Shown here piece by piece: positions 42,997-54,898 of a DNA stretch of 64,000 bases. Source of the DNA: Hyparrhenia diplandra (taxonomy: Eukaryota; Streptophyta; Magnoliopsida; Poales; Poaceae); NCBI GenBank assembly GCA_015847255.1, contig JADLZK010008245.1, positions 300,352 through 364,351 on the forward strand. Reading direction: 5' to 3'. The translations under genes were made by a program, and so were the position numbers. The stretch's first letter is position 1. Each line of letters starts with the position of its first letter. The notes below the pieces were generated by a model, which saw nothing but the letters and a program-made list of their open reading frames with translations, did not search any database and was not told the DNA's origin.

Positions 42997-44255
42997 TGTT
43001 GGCGGTCATTATCAGTATATTATACCGCCAACCTTTATCCAATTCATGAGAAAAGGGCAAACTTATGTTACATATACCTGTACTTCTAACCTAGTTCCAC
43101 TTGTATTCATAGAAAGTATGTTTTGCGGTATAAAAGTGGAAACGAGGAACAAAGTTGCCAAATAAGTTCGAGAAGCGCATTGAATAAAAAGACGCCAAGG
43201 AAAGGATCAAACAAGAGGACCAAACTCCGCACGGAATTCAGCCCATGCACCAGCATAGGCCCAACATATGAGGGCCCAAAAGCGGCGCGGGGAGAAGGCC
43301 GGGGCGGGGAGGCCCGGCCCGAGGGCGGCCGGCGCCTGCGGCGGCCCGGCGCAAATTTTCGCCCTCTGTTCCCGCCCCTTTGTCCGGCGGTTTGGGCGAT
43401 CTTCACGCGGCGGTTGCATGCGGTGCAAACTTTCGTTCCCGCCAATTGCCCTCGAAGCAAGGAGCACCCTCCATTCCCTCCTCCTCTCCACTATATAAAG
43501 AGGGGCACTCCTCCCTTGTACACACACAACACACTAGAGCTTTTCTCTCTTCACTTTCTCTTCTACCTTTTTAGTTAGGAGTTGGGCACAATGTAAAGAT
43601 CAAGATCTTCTTGGAGGTACTTGGTATGATTAATATAGTTTTACTTATGTTGATCAATACTTTGCTCTCCACATTATTCTTGTTCTTATTATCAATAGCT
43701 AAATAGAGCACAGTTCATGCGATATGATCTTAACATATGAACTAGTATATAGTTTGCATGTCATGATCTTGTCAAATAGAACTTTATGTGTAAACATATT
43801 ATACATACACGATTGGACCATAATGAGATCTCTCTTAAGATAAGTCTTGGTTGCTTGTCGGTTTACGGGTTCGTCGTCCGCCCTTGTGGGGACACTCTAG
43901 TAGAAGGGCCTCGCCAGTCGGGTCACCCTTGAGCTCACGCTAGAGTAGTTGGAAGATATCATAGACGTGGTGTCTAGGTTATCATCTACCTTCATTTGCC
44001 TCGAACAGCGTGCGGTCCGAGGGGTAGGCGGCAGTGGTGACAGCCCCTGTCCGCCTTTGTATTCCCCATGTCGGTGTTTCGGTAGGGCTATTGGCGGCAA
44101 GCATCGCAGCAATGCATATCAGCGTTATCCGGGTGCCCTGAAGTAAACCAATAGTAATTGAGGTTATCTCGAAGTTAGAATCTCGACCGGTATAAGGCAT
44201 GCATGTATATCTGCTATCTTAATAAAGCTATATAGGATATCCTCCTCCTAGTGTG
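42997..44255 (+). repeat. R2 5' LTR, first part
   Basis: Collinear with 55357-56612. A TATA box (TATATAAA) is at 43492-43499, followed by an ACACACAACACAC leader. It ends at GTGTG (44251-44255), where R1 is inserted. Confidence 0.9.
43492..43499 (+). promoter_or_regulatory. TATA box of the R2 5' LTR
   Basis: TATATAAA followed by GAGGGGC; the 3' LTR has the same at 55853-55860. Confidence 0.65.
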
Positions 44256-45591
44256 TGTTGACGGTCACTAACGACACATTTTTCCCGTCAACTTACTACC
44301 ATAAAGGGAGTAAAACTATACCTTATCATACTCATATACATTTATAACTCACATATTTTCACTTGTAGTGTCCAAATTATTATTGTGCAGATTTATATAA
44401 GAAACAAGTGGAAAATATACCAAAAGGCGCCTCCCCGGAAAGCGCATTCTCAAGAACATCAAGCCCAAGGGAGAACTGGACTAAACATGCGAGGCGGGCC
44501 GAGCCAACACCGCCCTACAACTTTTCGGGCCAAACAACGCCACCTCGCCGAAGTTCGAAAGGGCCGGCCCTTGTGGGTGCGGTGCAAGATCATTGTGGCC
44601 GCACTCGGCCGAGGCGGCTCGGGCCCAGCTTCGGGAGGCGGTTCATTACCTTCCAAAAACGGGCACTACCGACGTTGGATGGTCGGTTTGGCAGATTTAG
44701 AAGGTATTCCAAGGTCGGTTTTGCTCCTTCCATGTGAGGATGGCCATTTTCCAAAGAGCCCCCTCTCCTCTACCTATAAAAGGAGGCTCTCTCCCCCTCA
44801 TTCAACACACACCATTCCAAGGAAGAGTCTCTCCCTCTCCTCTAAGAGAGCTCTCCCCTCTACTCTACCCCTTCACTCCAATGGGCTTAGGCCCTCATTA
44901 GTAGTAGAGAGATCGGCGGAGGAGAGATGTGAAGGGCTGAGAGCGGGGAAGCGCCGGACTTGTCGGTGTCTCCCCAACCTTGTACCTCGGTGGATTCAGA
45001 CTTGGCTCCTTAACGGGATCTTGGCTAAGTAAGCTTCCACGGTTCTGATAATCTTTATTGTCTTTTGTTTATCCACGATTTATCTACTTGTTTGCGGGAT
45101 CGATAGTCGTCCTTTGGGGCGGGACTCTAGTGGTGGAACACTTTGACCGGGGAACCTGGCAAACACTAGAGTGATAATCACTAGCGTAGACGTGGTGTTT
45201 GGGCTAGCGGTTTTCTATCTTTTGTGGTGCATCCCACGGTTGAGGGGGTAGGCGGCTTGGTCGTGACAAGCCTTGTCCGTCCCTTGAAATCCCCCACGTT
45301 CGGCTGTGTCGTAGAGCTAATTGCCGGACTCTACCCGGTTGGGAGCGGCCGGTGCCCGAAGTGAACAAGTAGCTCGAGAGGCGGCTAACCATAGACCTTA
45401 AAGGTGTAGGAATCCTTCTCGCTAATCCTCCCCATCTTTGGTCGTGTGTGTCCTTGGGCGAACTAGTTAGGAGAGAGTACATCCGTTCCTGTGAAAAAAT
45501 ACGATACCCTCGAATATTTCGGGTGAAAGCTACAACGACAATTCCGTGCGCGCTTGCGGATTTATCCGTAATGCGTTAAGAAACGTCAACA
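44256..45591 (+). repeat. R1 5' LTR
   Basis: TATAAAA at 44775-44781, then a leader starting CTCATTCAACACACACC. Differences from the 3' LTR cluster at CAG/CTG, for example CCCCGGAAAG here against CCCTGGAAAG at about 50340. Confidence 0.95.
44775..44781 (+). promoter_or_regulatory. TATA box of the R1 5' LTR
   Basis: TATAAAA followed by GGAGGCTCTC; equivalent at 50684-50690 in the 3' LTR. Confidence 0.65.
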
Positions 45592-45616
45592 AGCTTTTCG
45601 GCACCGATTCTTGCTC
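45592..45616 (+). other. Degenerate primer-binding site of R1
   Basis: AGCTTTTCGGCACCG follows the LTR directly, as AGCTTTTCGGCGCCG does in R2, but the rest of the Asp-tRNA complement is not recognisable. Confidence 0.5.
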
Positions 45617-45689
45617 TGAACGGTTGCTATTATCTTCGAACTTAGTGAGTCCTCGTATTTATCCTTAAAAAAACCAAAATAGTTATTTA

Positions 45690-47500
45690 TTTTCTCTTTT
45701 CAAAATGAAGCCAACTAATCATTTCGAAAATCCTTACGCTTCAACGGAGGAGTTCACGAGCCGCAATCTTTTTCAAAACCAAAACTTTCATCGGCTATGA
45801 ACTCCATCCGTATTTAAAATCCATTGTTGGCGCCAGACCCTTCTCGGCTACCACATTGAAAACCCATGTAGCCACCTACGAGTTTTCGAGGAAATATGTG
45901 CGTGCCTAAGCATTCTGGCATGACACAAGAAAATATCATGTGGACGTTGTTTCCGTTTTCCCTCTTAGGGAGAGCGAGAACAATGGTACACGAATAATAA
46001 ATAGGAAGTTTGAATGGGGATTGGAAAGAACTCAAAGACAATTTTTGTCTAGCGTTTTTCCCCATCAACACCCTACCAAGGACATTCCTCGATTTCAAGC
46101 GAGGATGAGAAGGAGTCCATAGGTGCAGCCTGGGCTAGGTTTGCAATGTTAATACATGATAGCCCGGACTTGTCGTTACCCGATAGTGTGCTTTTGCATA
46201 TCTTTTGTTCGGTCTTGACATAGACAACGCCCTATGCCTTGACATGACCACGGAGGGTCGTTTTTCACGCAAACCTACAACGGAACAGAGGAAAATCCTA
46301 GATCACATCCTAGAGAAGAATGCTTCTCCCGTTGTAGAAAATACTCCCCTCCATAACAAGGGCATGTCAAGTTACGAGGAGCCCTCATCGGTCGAACCAT
46401 ACCACGTATCACCAATAGAACCGACCGTTGAGCCCTCACCGAACCACGAACACCAAAGGAAGGGATGCTTCATCCTTCGGAGTTTCCCAATCAAATTCGA
46501 GGATCATGGGAGAACCTTGAACCTTCTATGGCATGAATGGAGCAAATGGAGCACAGCTCGGCTAAGGAATCTTCCTCTAACATGAAACCTTCAAAAAGAA
46601 TGGTTAATGGAGGTGAAACGTTCTTCTCGAAGCAATTGAGATTCTTTCACCTTCCACGACCATACCTTGTTCATTACGAGGAAATTCCTTAGATGCCCTA
46701 CACAAACCCACAACGAGGCGAATATCATGTCGAATATCTTGCGGAAACCCTTTTGGGTAATATGCCGCTAGCCTCGACCGATAGACTCTTCAAGGGTCAA
46801 TTCGGACTCATCTTTGCATGTTGTGGGATTGCTAGGGCGTGCCAATAAAAATTCACGAAACCAAGGTTCACTTAGACTTCTATATCTATCCCATCCTCGA
46901 TTTTGATCTTCTCATAGGCTACCCTCTTGAAAAGATTTTTCATGAAAAACCTATAGAGGAGAGCCATGATGAGGAGTTGGGAAAGAATGCTTGTGCCTCT
47001 CACCTAGAAATCCCAAAGGCGAAGCATCTTCCCAACCAAAACCTGTTCGAGGAGGCGAAGTTCACAACTCCATTCGATTCACCCAAGTTGCTTTAGCATC
47101 TTAGTGAAACGAAGCACCCGTCGCCCTCACTTTCGAACACAAGACATGTCCCTCCGGCCAAGAAAACGTTGTTCTTGACAAAAAGACGAGACTCAACGTT
47201 CGTCCTTCATGACACATCTTGTGAGGATGAAAACCCATGTGCCATGGACATGCACGGAAGCACCAACTCTAGAGACCAATGTAGAAACCGCTAAAGGGCA
47301 TGAAAAGTTTTCTTTTGAGATCCCTCAAGTTTCATGCTCACCTTTTTGGTTCTCTAGAGTTGTCTTGCTTCTCTCATCACGTGCCCCTACGAGGACCCCA
47401 ACCTTCTCTTAATCCTCGTTCATAAACTTTTCAAGAGGATGGTTGTGGATGTCTTCGCGTATCACAAGTTTTGCCGATACCGTAGTGGCACGATGGTACT
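45690..47500 (+). pseudogene. Athila-type gag-like gene of R1, broken
   Basis: Cereal Athila-type elements encode a gag-like protein with this layout. The capsid segment lies at about 45880-46350: GMTQENIMW-like sequence is readable near 45918 with one disruption, followed by FPFSLRER-like sequence and, in the frame 46205-46585, GLDIDNALCLDMTTEGRFS and TEQRKILDHIL. A Pro/Glu-rich linker (EPSSVEPYHVSPIEPT) comes next. The segment 46839-47096 reads VHLDFYIYPILDFDLLIGYP, resembling a pepsin-like protease remnant, then KPIEESHDEELG. The last piece is 47209-47412. The region 46585-46839 continues in other frames. It is broken by at least four frame changes, and no RT follows. Confidence 0.7.
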
Positions 47501-47636
47501 AACATTGCGGCTTAAGCTTAAACGCCAACCGTAGTGGTGAAGTGGGAATTTCACCACCTTTCATGGCTGCAAGAAGAAATTCCCAAGGTCAAGCTTACGA
47601 CCATAAACAAAGCAACTGCTTAGGGAGACAAGGATC

Positions 47637-48074
47637 ATCAAAAAAAAAGAAAGAACAAAAAGTTTTTCTCTTTCTCTTTTTAATAAAAAGCAAGAGCATG
47701 TTATCAAGTTAGTATGCACCTTCGGGTATTCTTGTCGCTAACCATTTCAGGTGGAGATCAATTAAGAAGATCAAAAGAGGCATGCGATGCTTGAAAGCAT
47801 GGGGCCGACATCAGCATAAAAAAAAAAAAACTTTGATGCTCATGGATGGTGGAACACACTCAAAAAGGAGACCGGACTTTGCACACTTGACTTTTGCATA
47901 AAAAGTCCAAGTGAGGGGGAAAGATGGTGAAAACCTCTAGTTCCATACACCAAGGCGTCATACAAAAAAAAAAATGATGGTGAATAAAAGACGATGTCAC
48001 CCTACCTTGCTGAAAAAAAGAGAGATCTAAAAAAAAAAAGAGAGAGAGAAAAAAAATAAAAAAAAAAAAAATTG

Positions 48075-48106
<32 letters not shown>

Positions 48107-48150
48107 TGTTGTTGAAAAAAAAAAAAATTATTAGAATAGAAAAAAAAATC
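47637..48150. repeat. A-rich low-complexity tracts in R1
   Basis: Several A runs, the longest at about 48058-48103, with AGAG interruptions. The block CACCTTCGGGTATTCTTGTC at about 47718 recurs at about 51909 in R2. Confidence 0.8.
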
Positions 48151-48557
48151 AATAAGAGAAGAGAGGAGCAGGTTGGCCGCATGGTCAAGACACATACCAA
48201 AGTGCTGCCTGACTCCACCCATCATTGCTTCCACGAGCAAGAAGGGTTTATCTCTCATCCCTTGCTGCTACCATCAAGACCCATGGCCTGTACACACAAA
48301 TTTGTGTGTGTGTGGCCTAGTCTTATGGTACACCCGACAAAACCATCACGCAACCCGCAGCAACAACTTTGATGCTTCATCCGTAGATGCTTTGCGGGTA
48401 AGTATATCCAGGTATGCAAAGGAAATAAATGTTCACCAACACTCTTACTCATGTTTGTCTCCATGAATATTAAACTCCATGCTTCCCTTTGTTATGACAT
48501 ATGCTTTGAGTTTGGGTGCATTTACATATGAAATACATCCATAGGTCTTTTTACATT

Positions 48558-48630
48558 AAGCATGGTGCTTAGGGTAAACTCATCTCCTTTTAATCAAACC
48601 TTGACATGGTGTCGAGTTTGGTTAATGAAC
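48558..48630 (+). other. AAGCA/TGCTT hairpin block (R1)
   Basis: AAGCATGGTGCTT (48558-48570) is followed by TTAATCAAA (48590-48598), GACATGGTGTC (48603-48613) and TTTGGTTAA (48617-48625). TTAATCAAA pairs with TTTGGTTAA through one U-G, enclosing the GACA/TGTC hairpin. Confidence 0.6.
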
Positions 48631-49678
48631 TTAGAGCTTTGTTGTCATGATCTTTGGGAGTATCTTATGTTGGAGATAAAGTAAGGCTATGCTTACACCG
48701 CTTCTTTATGATTAGTCTTGCTTGAGTGATGTTATGGTGAACAAATAAAAAAAAATAAAATAAAATAAAATAAAATTCTCACAATAAAGGCTCCAAGGTA
48801 TTCATGCCGATAGAGCCATGTGTTTTTCTTCTTTTCCTTTGTTTTCTTCTTTTTAAATAAAGCCAGGTACAAGATCAAGTGTGGGGAGATCTCTCCAACA
48901 CAATGAAACAAACTTTCGAGATCTCCCCAACACAATGCACAATCATCGAGCAATTCATGATCGAGAAGGAAGAGGCAAACAACTACCATTAACTCCTTCC
49001 TCTTCAAACGGTGGTTTGTGCAAAACTCTCGCTCTCACATCCCACAATAATAAGAAAGGGGAGAGAAGAGAATGAGGAAAAATGAGGAGGAGATAAACCT
49101 TTCAACCCCAAGTTCCTTGTTTTTTTTTTTTTGATGACATCAAAAGACAAGCTTGGGGGCCTCCAACCACGCGACCAATCACAACTCAAATCATTGCTCG
49201 CACAAGCTAGCACAACCGGGGAAAGGTAAGTAAAGAGCTAGCTTGGGGAGGACTCCAAGAAAGGTAACGTGTATCTCACATTTTGATTATATTCTCTATC
49301 TTATAAAATGATGAGTTAAAAAAAAAAAAAAAAATCCATTCCTATACATATGAGTTATGAAAATGTTTAGATTTATTCCCTTGTTGAAATGATGAATAGT
49401 TGCTCTGTCTTATGCTTTACCTATGCCTAGTTTATAATTCGAATTTCTCTAAAGTTTGGGTTTAGTGGCTAATTCTAAAAACTCATCCTGAAAAACCTGA
49501 TTCATGTGGGTTGCATAGGCTCTATCCAGTCTAAGTTGTTGCCAAGTATGATATGGTATAAATGGATTTGCTATGATTTCGTCCAAAAAGAGAGACTTGA
49601 CATCCGGGAATCTACTTTGATAAAAAAAAAAGAGAAAAGATATGGGCTATGCTAAAAAAAAAGAGAAGAAAGAAAAAT

Positions 49679-49726
49679 GAGATGAAAAATGGACAAGTGT
49701 CCGAGGGCGAGTAGAGCCCACATCTC
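49679..49726 (+). other. Three-stem hairpin module, copy 6 (R1)
   Basis: Stem-for-stem identical to copy 1: GAGATG/CATCTC, GGACA/TGTCC, GGGC/GCCC. It ends 434 bp before the 3' LTR. Confidence 0.7.
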
Positions 49727-49751
49727 TAAAAAAAAAAAAAAAGAGAGAAAA

Positions 49752-49798
49752 AGAGGAAATAAAAGACAAAAGTCTAGGGCGAGTAGAGCCCACCTCTC
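49752..49798 (+). other. Three-stem hairpin module, copy 7 (R1)
   Basis: AGAC/GTCT hairpin (49764-49775), GGGC/GCCC hairpin (49777-49791), outer stem AGAGG/CCTCT. Confidence 0.6.
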
Positions 49799-50144
49799 AA
49801 AAAAAAAAAAAAAAAGATATAGCAATAAAGCCCCTTCTTTCTCGGAAAAAATAAATAAATAACTGAATAAATCCCGGATAAAAAGTTGATCAAAAGGATG
49901 AATGATAAGTATTTTGTTATAAGCTGTTCTATCGGCAACCGCCCAAGACTTTGAGAAAAGCTAAAAAGCCCCGCTTACGATGAAAGGTAATAAAGGGTGG
50001 GAAAAAGATGTGCCATTTTATTCAAACTCTGGTAGAAAATCTTATTATAACCCCTGGCACTTGTGAAATGTAATCGGCATAGTAGCAACTCCCCGATCAA
50101 CAACCAAAGTATTTATCTTTTGCTCGAGGACGCCAAGAAAGGGT

Positions 50145-50157
50145 AAGCTTGGGGGAG
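50145..50157 (+). other. Polypurine tract of R1
   Basis: AAGCTTGGGGGAG directly precedes the 3' LTR. Similar tracts occur inside the element at about 49149 and 49239. Confidence 0.7.
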
Positions 50158-50159
50158 TT

Positions 50160-51493
50160 TGTTGACGGTCACTAACGACACATTTTTTTCCCGTCAACTT
50201 ACTACCATAAAGGGAGTAAAACTATACCTTATCATACTCATATACATTTATAACTCACATATTTCCACTTGTAGTGTCCAAATTATTATTGTGCAGATTT
50301 ATATAAGAAACAAGTGGAAAATATACCAAAAGGCGCCTCCCTGGAAAGCGCATTCCTGAAGAACATCAAGCCCAAGGGAGAACTGGACTAAACATGTAGA
50401 ACTGGGCCGAGCCAACACCGCCCTACAACTTTTTCAGGCCAAACAACGCCACCGCCGGCCCGAAGCAGTCGGCCCCAGCAGGTGCGCAAGCACCACTGGT
50501 GCGGCCGCACCCCGGGCCGAGGCGGCTCGGGCCCAGCTTCGAGGGAGGCGGTTCATTACCTTCCAAAACGGGCACTACCGACGTTGGATGGTCGGTTTGG
50601 CAGATTTAGAAGGTATTCCAAGGTCGGTTTTGCTCCTTCCATGTGAGGATGGCCATTTTCCAAAGAGCCCCCTCTCCTCTACCTATAAAAGGAGGCTCTC
50701 CCCCTCATTCAACACACACCATTCCAAGGAAGAGTCTCTCCCTCTCCTCTAAGAGAGCTCTCCCTCTACTCTACACCTTCACTCCAATGGGCTTAGGCCC
50801 TCATTAGTAGTAGAGAGATCGGCGGAGGAGAGATGTGAAGGGTCGAGAGCGGGAAGCGCCGGACTTGTCGGTGTCTCCCCAACCTTGTACCTCGGTGGAT
50901 TCAGACTTGGCTCCTTAACGGGATCTTGGCTAAGTAAGCTTCCACGGGTTCGATAATCTTTATTGTCTTTTTGTTTATCCACGATTTATCTACTTGTTTT
51001 GCGGGATCGATAGTCATCCTTTGGGGTGGGACTCTAGTGGTGGAACCCTTTGACCGGGAACCTGGCAAACTTTGGAGTGATAATCACTAGCGTGAGACGT
51101 GGTGTTTGGGCTAGCGGTTTTCTCTCTTTTTGTGGTGCATCCCGCGGTTGAGGGGGTAGGCGGCTTGGTCGTGACAAGCGTTGTCCGTCCCTTGAAATCC
51201 CCCCACGTTCGGGCTGTGTTGTAGAGCTAATTGCCGGACTCTACCCAGTTGGGAGCGGGCGGTGCCCGAAGTGAACAAGTAGCTCGAGGCGGCTAACCAT
51301 AGACCTTAAAGGTGTAGGAATCCTTCTCGCTAATCCTCCCCATCTTTGGTCGTGTGTGTCCTTGGGCGAACTAATTAGAGAGAGTACATCCGTTCCCTGT
51401 GGAAAATACGATACCCGAATATTTCGGGTGAAAGCTACAACGACAATTCCGTGCGCTTGCGGATTTATCTGTGTGCGTTAAGAAACGTCAACA
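50160..51493 (+). repeat. R1 3' LTR
   Basis: Ends TGTTGACGG and CGTCAACA; followed by GTGTG and the remainder of the R2 5' LTR. Confidence 0.95.
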
Positions 51494-51498
51494 GTGTG

Positions 51499-51744
51499 TT
51501 TTCTTTTTATCCTTTGAGACTGGTTCAAGTGTGTGTGTCAAGTTATCATACCATTTGATTTATCCCTATTATGGATTGTGGTCTATTGCATAGTCGTGTT
51601 ATCTTGTCCATGTTCATGTTAGAGACTTTTACACCATGCCTTCCCTGTGGAAATACAATACCCCGAATACTTCCGGGTGAAAGCTACGGCGTCATTTCCG
51701 TGCGCGCTATGAACTCTTTTCATTTGCGTTAAGAAACGCCAACA
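51499..51744 (+). repeat. R2 5' LTR, last part
   Basis: Collinear with about 56615-56862 and ends AAGAAACGCCAACA. Confidence 0.9.
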
Positions 51745-51751
51745 AGCTTTT

Positions 51752-51769
51752 CGGCGCCGTTGCCGGGAA
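51752..51769 (+). other. Primer-binding site of R2 (Asp-tRNA type)
   Basis: CGGCGCCGTTGCCGGGAA, which differs from the complement of the plant Asp-tRNA 3' end at two positions, seven bases after the LTR. Confidence 0.75.
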
Positions 51770-52501
51770 GGCATTGGTTAAAGGAATGATCTACTAGAAC
51801 ATGTTCATGATGATATGCATGTGTAGTAACCATTGTTCATGACAGGTTTATGTTGAAAAAAAAAAAAATCCTACTAATAAAAGCAAGGGCATGTTTTTCA
51901 AGTTGGTATGCACCTTCGGGTATGCTTGTCACTAACCATTTCAGGTGAAGATCAAGAAGACCATAGGACATATCATGCTTGAGGGCATGGAGCAACATCA
52001 ACTCGAAAAAAAAAAAAAAAAAAAGAAAAAAAATTGATGTTAATCTTGCCTTGCTAAAAAAAACAATATAAAAAAAATATCATCACGAGCCCAGGGTGAC
52101 AAATCAATAATGAACCATCAATTCCTCCACCCTACTATCTCATAAGTATATATGTATACACACTAACTCTATGCAGATGGAGAGAAAGTCATCGTCAAGA
52201 GAAAACATGATCATCTTTTATGACGGAACGACTACACTCATCACTCACAATTCAATCATAAATTGTGAATGATGATCGATCAAGACTTGTGGCCCGCCCG
52301 AGGTGGACAATCAAGCTATTGCCACAAAAGTTTAATGATGCTACATATACACACAGGTAAGCAAAGGTAATTCTTCACCAAATCATTTTTCTTACTTTTG
52401 TCTCCATAAAAAGATTCTTGTTTCCTTTGTTCATGAAACATGATGCGGGTTTGGATGCACTTACATGGGCACATGTGGTACATACATAGGTCTTTTAAAT
52501 C

Positions 52502-52574
52502 AAGCATGGTGCTTGGGTTAAAATGACTTTCTTTAATCAAATTTTGACATGGCGTTGAAGTTTGATTAATGAAC
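52502..52574 (+). other. AAGCA/TGCTT hairpin block, first R2 copy
   Basis: AAGCATGGTGCTT (52502-52514); TTAATCAAA (52533-52541) pairs perfectly with TTTGATTAA (52561-52569). The inner hairpin is weak (GACATGGCGTT). Confidence 0.6.
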
Positions 52575-53089
52575 CTGGGCTGACTTCATAAACAATAGAG
52601 CTACTTTATGAAGGAGATAAAACAAGGCTAAACTTACCTTACATATTTATCTTAGCCTTGTTTGAGTATGAAAAGTTGGTGAAGTTGTCCTCCTTTGATA
52701 ATAAAAAAAAACAAGCTTGCTCAATTGCTCCTCCTCGCATACGTTTTGAAACCGAGGAAATCACGAAGGATGGTAAGTCCACTCGTGAATCTACCATACA
52801 CTAACCATGCAGGTAAGGCCAAGAAAGCACGGGGTATAACCCCGATCCATCGAGTTTGAGCTAGCTTGGGGAGGACCATAACAAGGTAATATGAAACCTA
52901 CACTTTCATGTTTGTTCATTACCTTGCAAAAAAAAAATAATCGTCTTGTTCACCATTCAAAGTCTTCTTTTCCATTGGATGAATCTTGATTACTACTTCA
53001 TACCTCCTCAATCTATCTTTGGCATGTTTTTGTTTGGAAGTTTTGATCATGAAATTGATGATCATACTCTCTCATAGGCTTGCTAAATT

Positions 53090-53160
53090 AAGCATGGTGC
53101 TTAGGTTAGCTAAGTCTACCTTAATCAAATTAGATATGGAGTCGAGTTTGATTATTGAAC
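53090..53160 (+). other. AAGCA/TGCTT hairpin block, second R2 copy
   Basis: AAGCATGGTGCTT (53090-53102), TTAATCAAA (53121-53129), GATATGGAGTC with a U-G pair, and TTTGATTA (from 53147). Confidence 0.6.
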
Positions 53161-54823
53161 TAAAAGTCGCTAGTATAGATTTTGGTTGATCATATGGACT
53201 AATCCATGCAGGAGTTTGTCAAATTCATAAGGGTAAGTCCTTGAGATGACAATGGGGATGAAATCTTGTTTAGTGAACCAAAAAAAAAAGAGAAAGAAAA
53301 TTAATAGTAACAAAAAATAATAATAAAACTTTCAACCCAAGTATTCTTGTCCTGTTATTTTGATGACATCCAAAGACAAGCTTGGGGGGAGTCTCCTAGC
53401 GCGCTAAAGAGAGGCCACAATCCACTAATCGAACTATGGCGTGCGCCAACTAGCGGTACTCCCTACGGAAGGTAAGTCGGTAATAATTTTTATGATTCTT
53501 TTTATTTAAATTAAAATTCTTTTCTTACATTTAGTTATCCTTCACCATTTTAATTTATTTGATCATTATAGTGAACTATATATATTTAAAAAAAAAACCT
53601 ATATATACCATCTATATAAAACTATCTTTGAAAAAAAAATGAAAGAAATACCTTAACTAATAAAATAAACTCTCGTTTTTATTCTATGAAGAAATTATCT
53701 ACATAAAAAAATATAAAAGCAAATAAATTTTTTTTGGGAAAATCGAAAATCGAGGCAGCTATCGAAACCAACTGTTGCCCCAACGGTCTACGATCGAGCT
53801 CGACCATTGGCATGAGCCTGCCAAAGCTGGGCGGCATTGGACCCGATGCGGGTCTGAACGGACCCCTGGCCCGACCGCGCCACTAAGGCAGCCGTTCGCT
53901 ATTTTTCCACTGCTATCAGCTCACAGCCAATGTGCTCGCCTGCGTATCGTGGGGGCAACACACAATCAAAACGCAATGTGGCCGGGAGAGCACTCCACTC
54001 TTTTCATTTTCACTCTCTCGCTTCGCCGCTCGCTCCAATTCTTGCATTCTTCAAGCTTCTCCAAATTCTAGTGCAAGAAACCTCTGCCGAATTACAGTCA
54101 CAACCCATCCACAAGCAAAGCTCGTAGAGTTTCACTCACTGACATAACCCTCGCTCGAGTTTGTTCTCTTTTGTCTTGTTTTCCAACATTGGCAGGAGCC
54201 GCACAGACAATCAATCCGACTCTGAGAAGATGCCACCATACTACAGTGGACCCTCGGATAGAGCCTTCTGGAGAACGAAGGGTACAACCCCGATGCAAAG
54301 GCCATCAGCTAACTTGGGGGAGGACCCCCACGGAGGTAAGTACCTACCTCCCCTATCATTTTATTTTATCTCTTAGTTTTTCATTTTCATTTCCTTTAAA
54401 AAATAAAAAAAAAGAACAAAATTATGATTCCACTCCAATATGTAGTATAAGGATGCTTAATTTCTCTGAAGTTGAAATGATGAATAGTTGCTCTGTCTAT
54501 AGTTCAATTTGCACCTAGTTCATAACATTGTATTCCCCAATGTTTAAGTTTATTGGCTCAACTTGTCTTGTCCTAAAACTTAATGATTTGTGGGTATGCA
54601 AACACATGATTCTTCTCTAAGCTATTGCCGGATATGATATGGTAAAAATAGAATCTACTATGATTTTGTTCTAAGAGAGATTCATCATTCGGAGAATAAT
54701 TTCCAAAATTCCTTAATGATCAAAATTCTCATGATAGCCTATGTGAGACACCTGTCATATGCTTTTGATCAAGATTCACATTCACATTGCCAAAAATAGG
54801 TTATGGGCTAAGCTAGAAAAAAT

Positions 54824-54867
54824 GGACGTGTGTCCGAAAACATAAAACAATGGGTACTTCGATACCC
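54824..54867 (+). other. Three-stem hairpin module, copy 8 (R2, diverged)
   Basis: Hairpin 1 is GGAC/GTCC (54824-54835). Hairpin 2 has become GGGTA/TACCC (54852-54867), with a longer spacer between them. No outer stem is visible. Confidence 0.5.
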
Positions 54868-54898
54868 GCCTCTAAAAAAAAAAAAGAAAAAGAAGAGA

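Larger units (their letters stand above)
44256..51493 (+). mobile_element. R1 LTR retrotransposon, complete, inserted in the R2 5' LTR
   Basis: LTRs at 44256-45591 (1336 bp) and 50160-51493 (1334 bp) start TGTTGACGG and end CGTCAACA. The 5 bp target duplication GTGTG is exact at 44251-44255 and 51494-51498, and the empty site can be read in the R2 3' LTR near 56607. The interior carries a decayed Athila-type gag-like gene (about 45690-47500), then low-complexity and structured non-coding sequence and a polypurine tract. No RT or integrase is present. The LTRs are close to identical, so the insertion is younger than R2. Confidence 0.95.

Noticed and set aside
47860..48258. Phe-rich frames on the minus strand
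   Set aside because: They are translations of A-rich low-complexity DNA.
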